From contig DASUCV010000008.1 in the NCBI GenBank assembly GCA_036275915.1, positions 27,211 through 91,210 of the forward strand: a stretch of 64,000 bases of DNA, written 5' to 3'. This DNA is from Candidatus Polarisedimenticolaceae bacterium. GTDB lineage: Bacteria > Acidobacteriota > Polarisedimenticolia > Polarisedimenticolales > DASRJG01. This document shows, in pieces, positions 63,883 to 64,000 of the stretch; position 1 is the stretch's first letter; the number at the start of each line of letters is the position of its first letter. Under the pieces are notes generated by a model. The model was not told the origin of the DNA. It ran no database searches and was given only the letters and a program-made list of their open reading frames with translations. The translations under genes were made by a program, and so were the position numbers.

Positions 63883-64000
63883 TGGGATCTTCCCTCGATT
63901 CGGTAGACACACGCAGGTGATCTACGCGGCTCCCTTTTCATAGTCAACTGGTGATTGATAAGACAGTGCGGAATGAAGACGCTTGCGGTTGTAGTAGCTG
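63881..64000 (-). mobile_element. IS3-family insertion sequence (end, partial)
   Basis: The element starts with TGTGGGATCTTCCC at the point where attC D is broken. IS3-family elements have ends beginning TG. The segment to 63921 would be the terminal region outside the transposase. The rest of the element lies right of the window. Confidence 0.75.
63922..64000 (-). CDS. IS3-family transposase, C-terminal end (5' partial)
   Basis: The leftward frame reads SYYNRKRLHSALSYQSPVDY and ends after a few more residues at a TAG (63924-63922). This is the conserved C-terminus of the IS3-family OrfB integrase (pattern YYNxxRxHSxLxYxSPxxYE). Only about 26 codons are in the window. The position 41 bases inside the element end fits the family. 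Confidence 0.85.
   Translation of the reverse strand, partial: SYYNRKRLHSALSYQSPVDYEKGAA

Overview
The window is high-GC bacterial DNA with tightly packed genes and frequent 4-base ATGA overlaps. Large secreted modular proteins (FG-GAP propellers, MopE-type metal-binding motifs, thrombospondin type 3 plus dockerin, RHS, choice-of-anchor Q), a DUF5916 barrel protein, a POT/OPT transporter pair and an octaheme cytochrome together suggest an Acidobacteriota-like, probably metagenome-derived chromosome. That assignment is inference; no rRNA or other phylogenetic marker is present, and I saw no tRNA, rRNA or CRISPR array.

Layout. 1-3.8 kb: 3' part of a secreted propeller/TSP3/dockerin protein. 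3.9-16.5 kb: a nearly symmetric locus with a sigma factor and its zinc-binding anti-sigma factor divergent from a TPR-CHAT caspase-like protein, flanked by two paralogous 14-repeat FG-GAP proteins that share N- and C-terminal modules. 16.6-18.8 kb: KimA potassium importer translationally coupled to a stand-alone KdpD-type DUF4118 membrane protein. 18.8-25.0 kb: a Sec-exported RHS protein with an amplified LCCL-like core. 25.1-28.4 kb: POT and OPT peptide transporters. 28.6-36.9 kb: small OB-fold protein, sigma-70 factor, Ser/Thr kinase, the aceK-icd operon and an exported D-aminoacylase-type hydrolase. 36.9-47.4 kb: envelope proteins, an aquaporin-octaheme cytochrome operon, an M28 metallopeptidase and a Gly-rich beta-helix protein. 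47.5-53.8 kb: redox, phosphoesterase, DUF1801, DUF5916, dienelactone hydrolase and methyltransferase genes, punctuated by a REP-like palindrome that supplies the 3' ends of two genes. 53.8-61.4 kb: a long leftward run of small housekeeping/stress-type genes (two DUF1801, two TfoX/YjbR-like, OsmC, GFA, DoxX, ArsR-SRPBCC with a legible promoter-operator).

61.5-64.0 kb: a gene-cassette array of integron type. Three complete attC sites and one interrupted attC separate four cassettes read leftward, carrying a HIT protein and small membrane proteins. In every cassette the 5' TTRRRY is the exact complement of its own 3' RYYYAA, and the attC core stem shows compensatory base changes. An IS3-family element has inserted into the rightmost attC. 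No integrase gene lies in the window; if present it should be to the right of base 64000.

Three exported proteins (both FG-GAP proteins and the M28 peptidase) end in a related cysteine-containing module whose last residues are Ala-Cys-Pro. A related module is internal in the RHS protein. This may be a lineage-specific secretion or anchoring tail.
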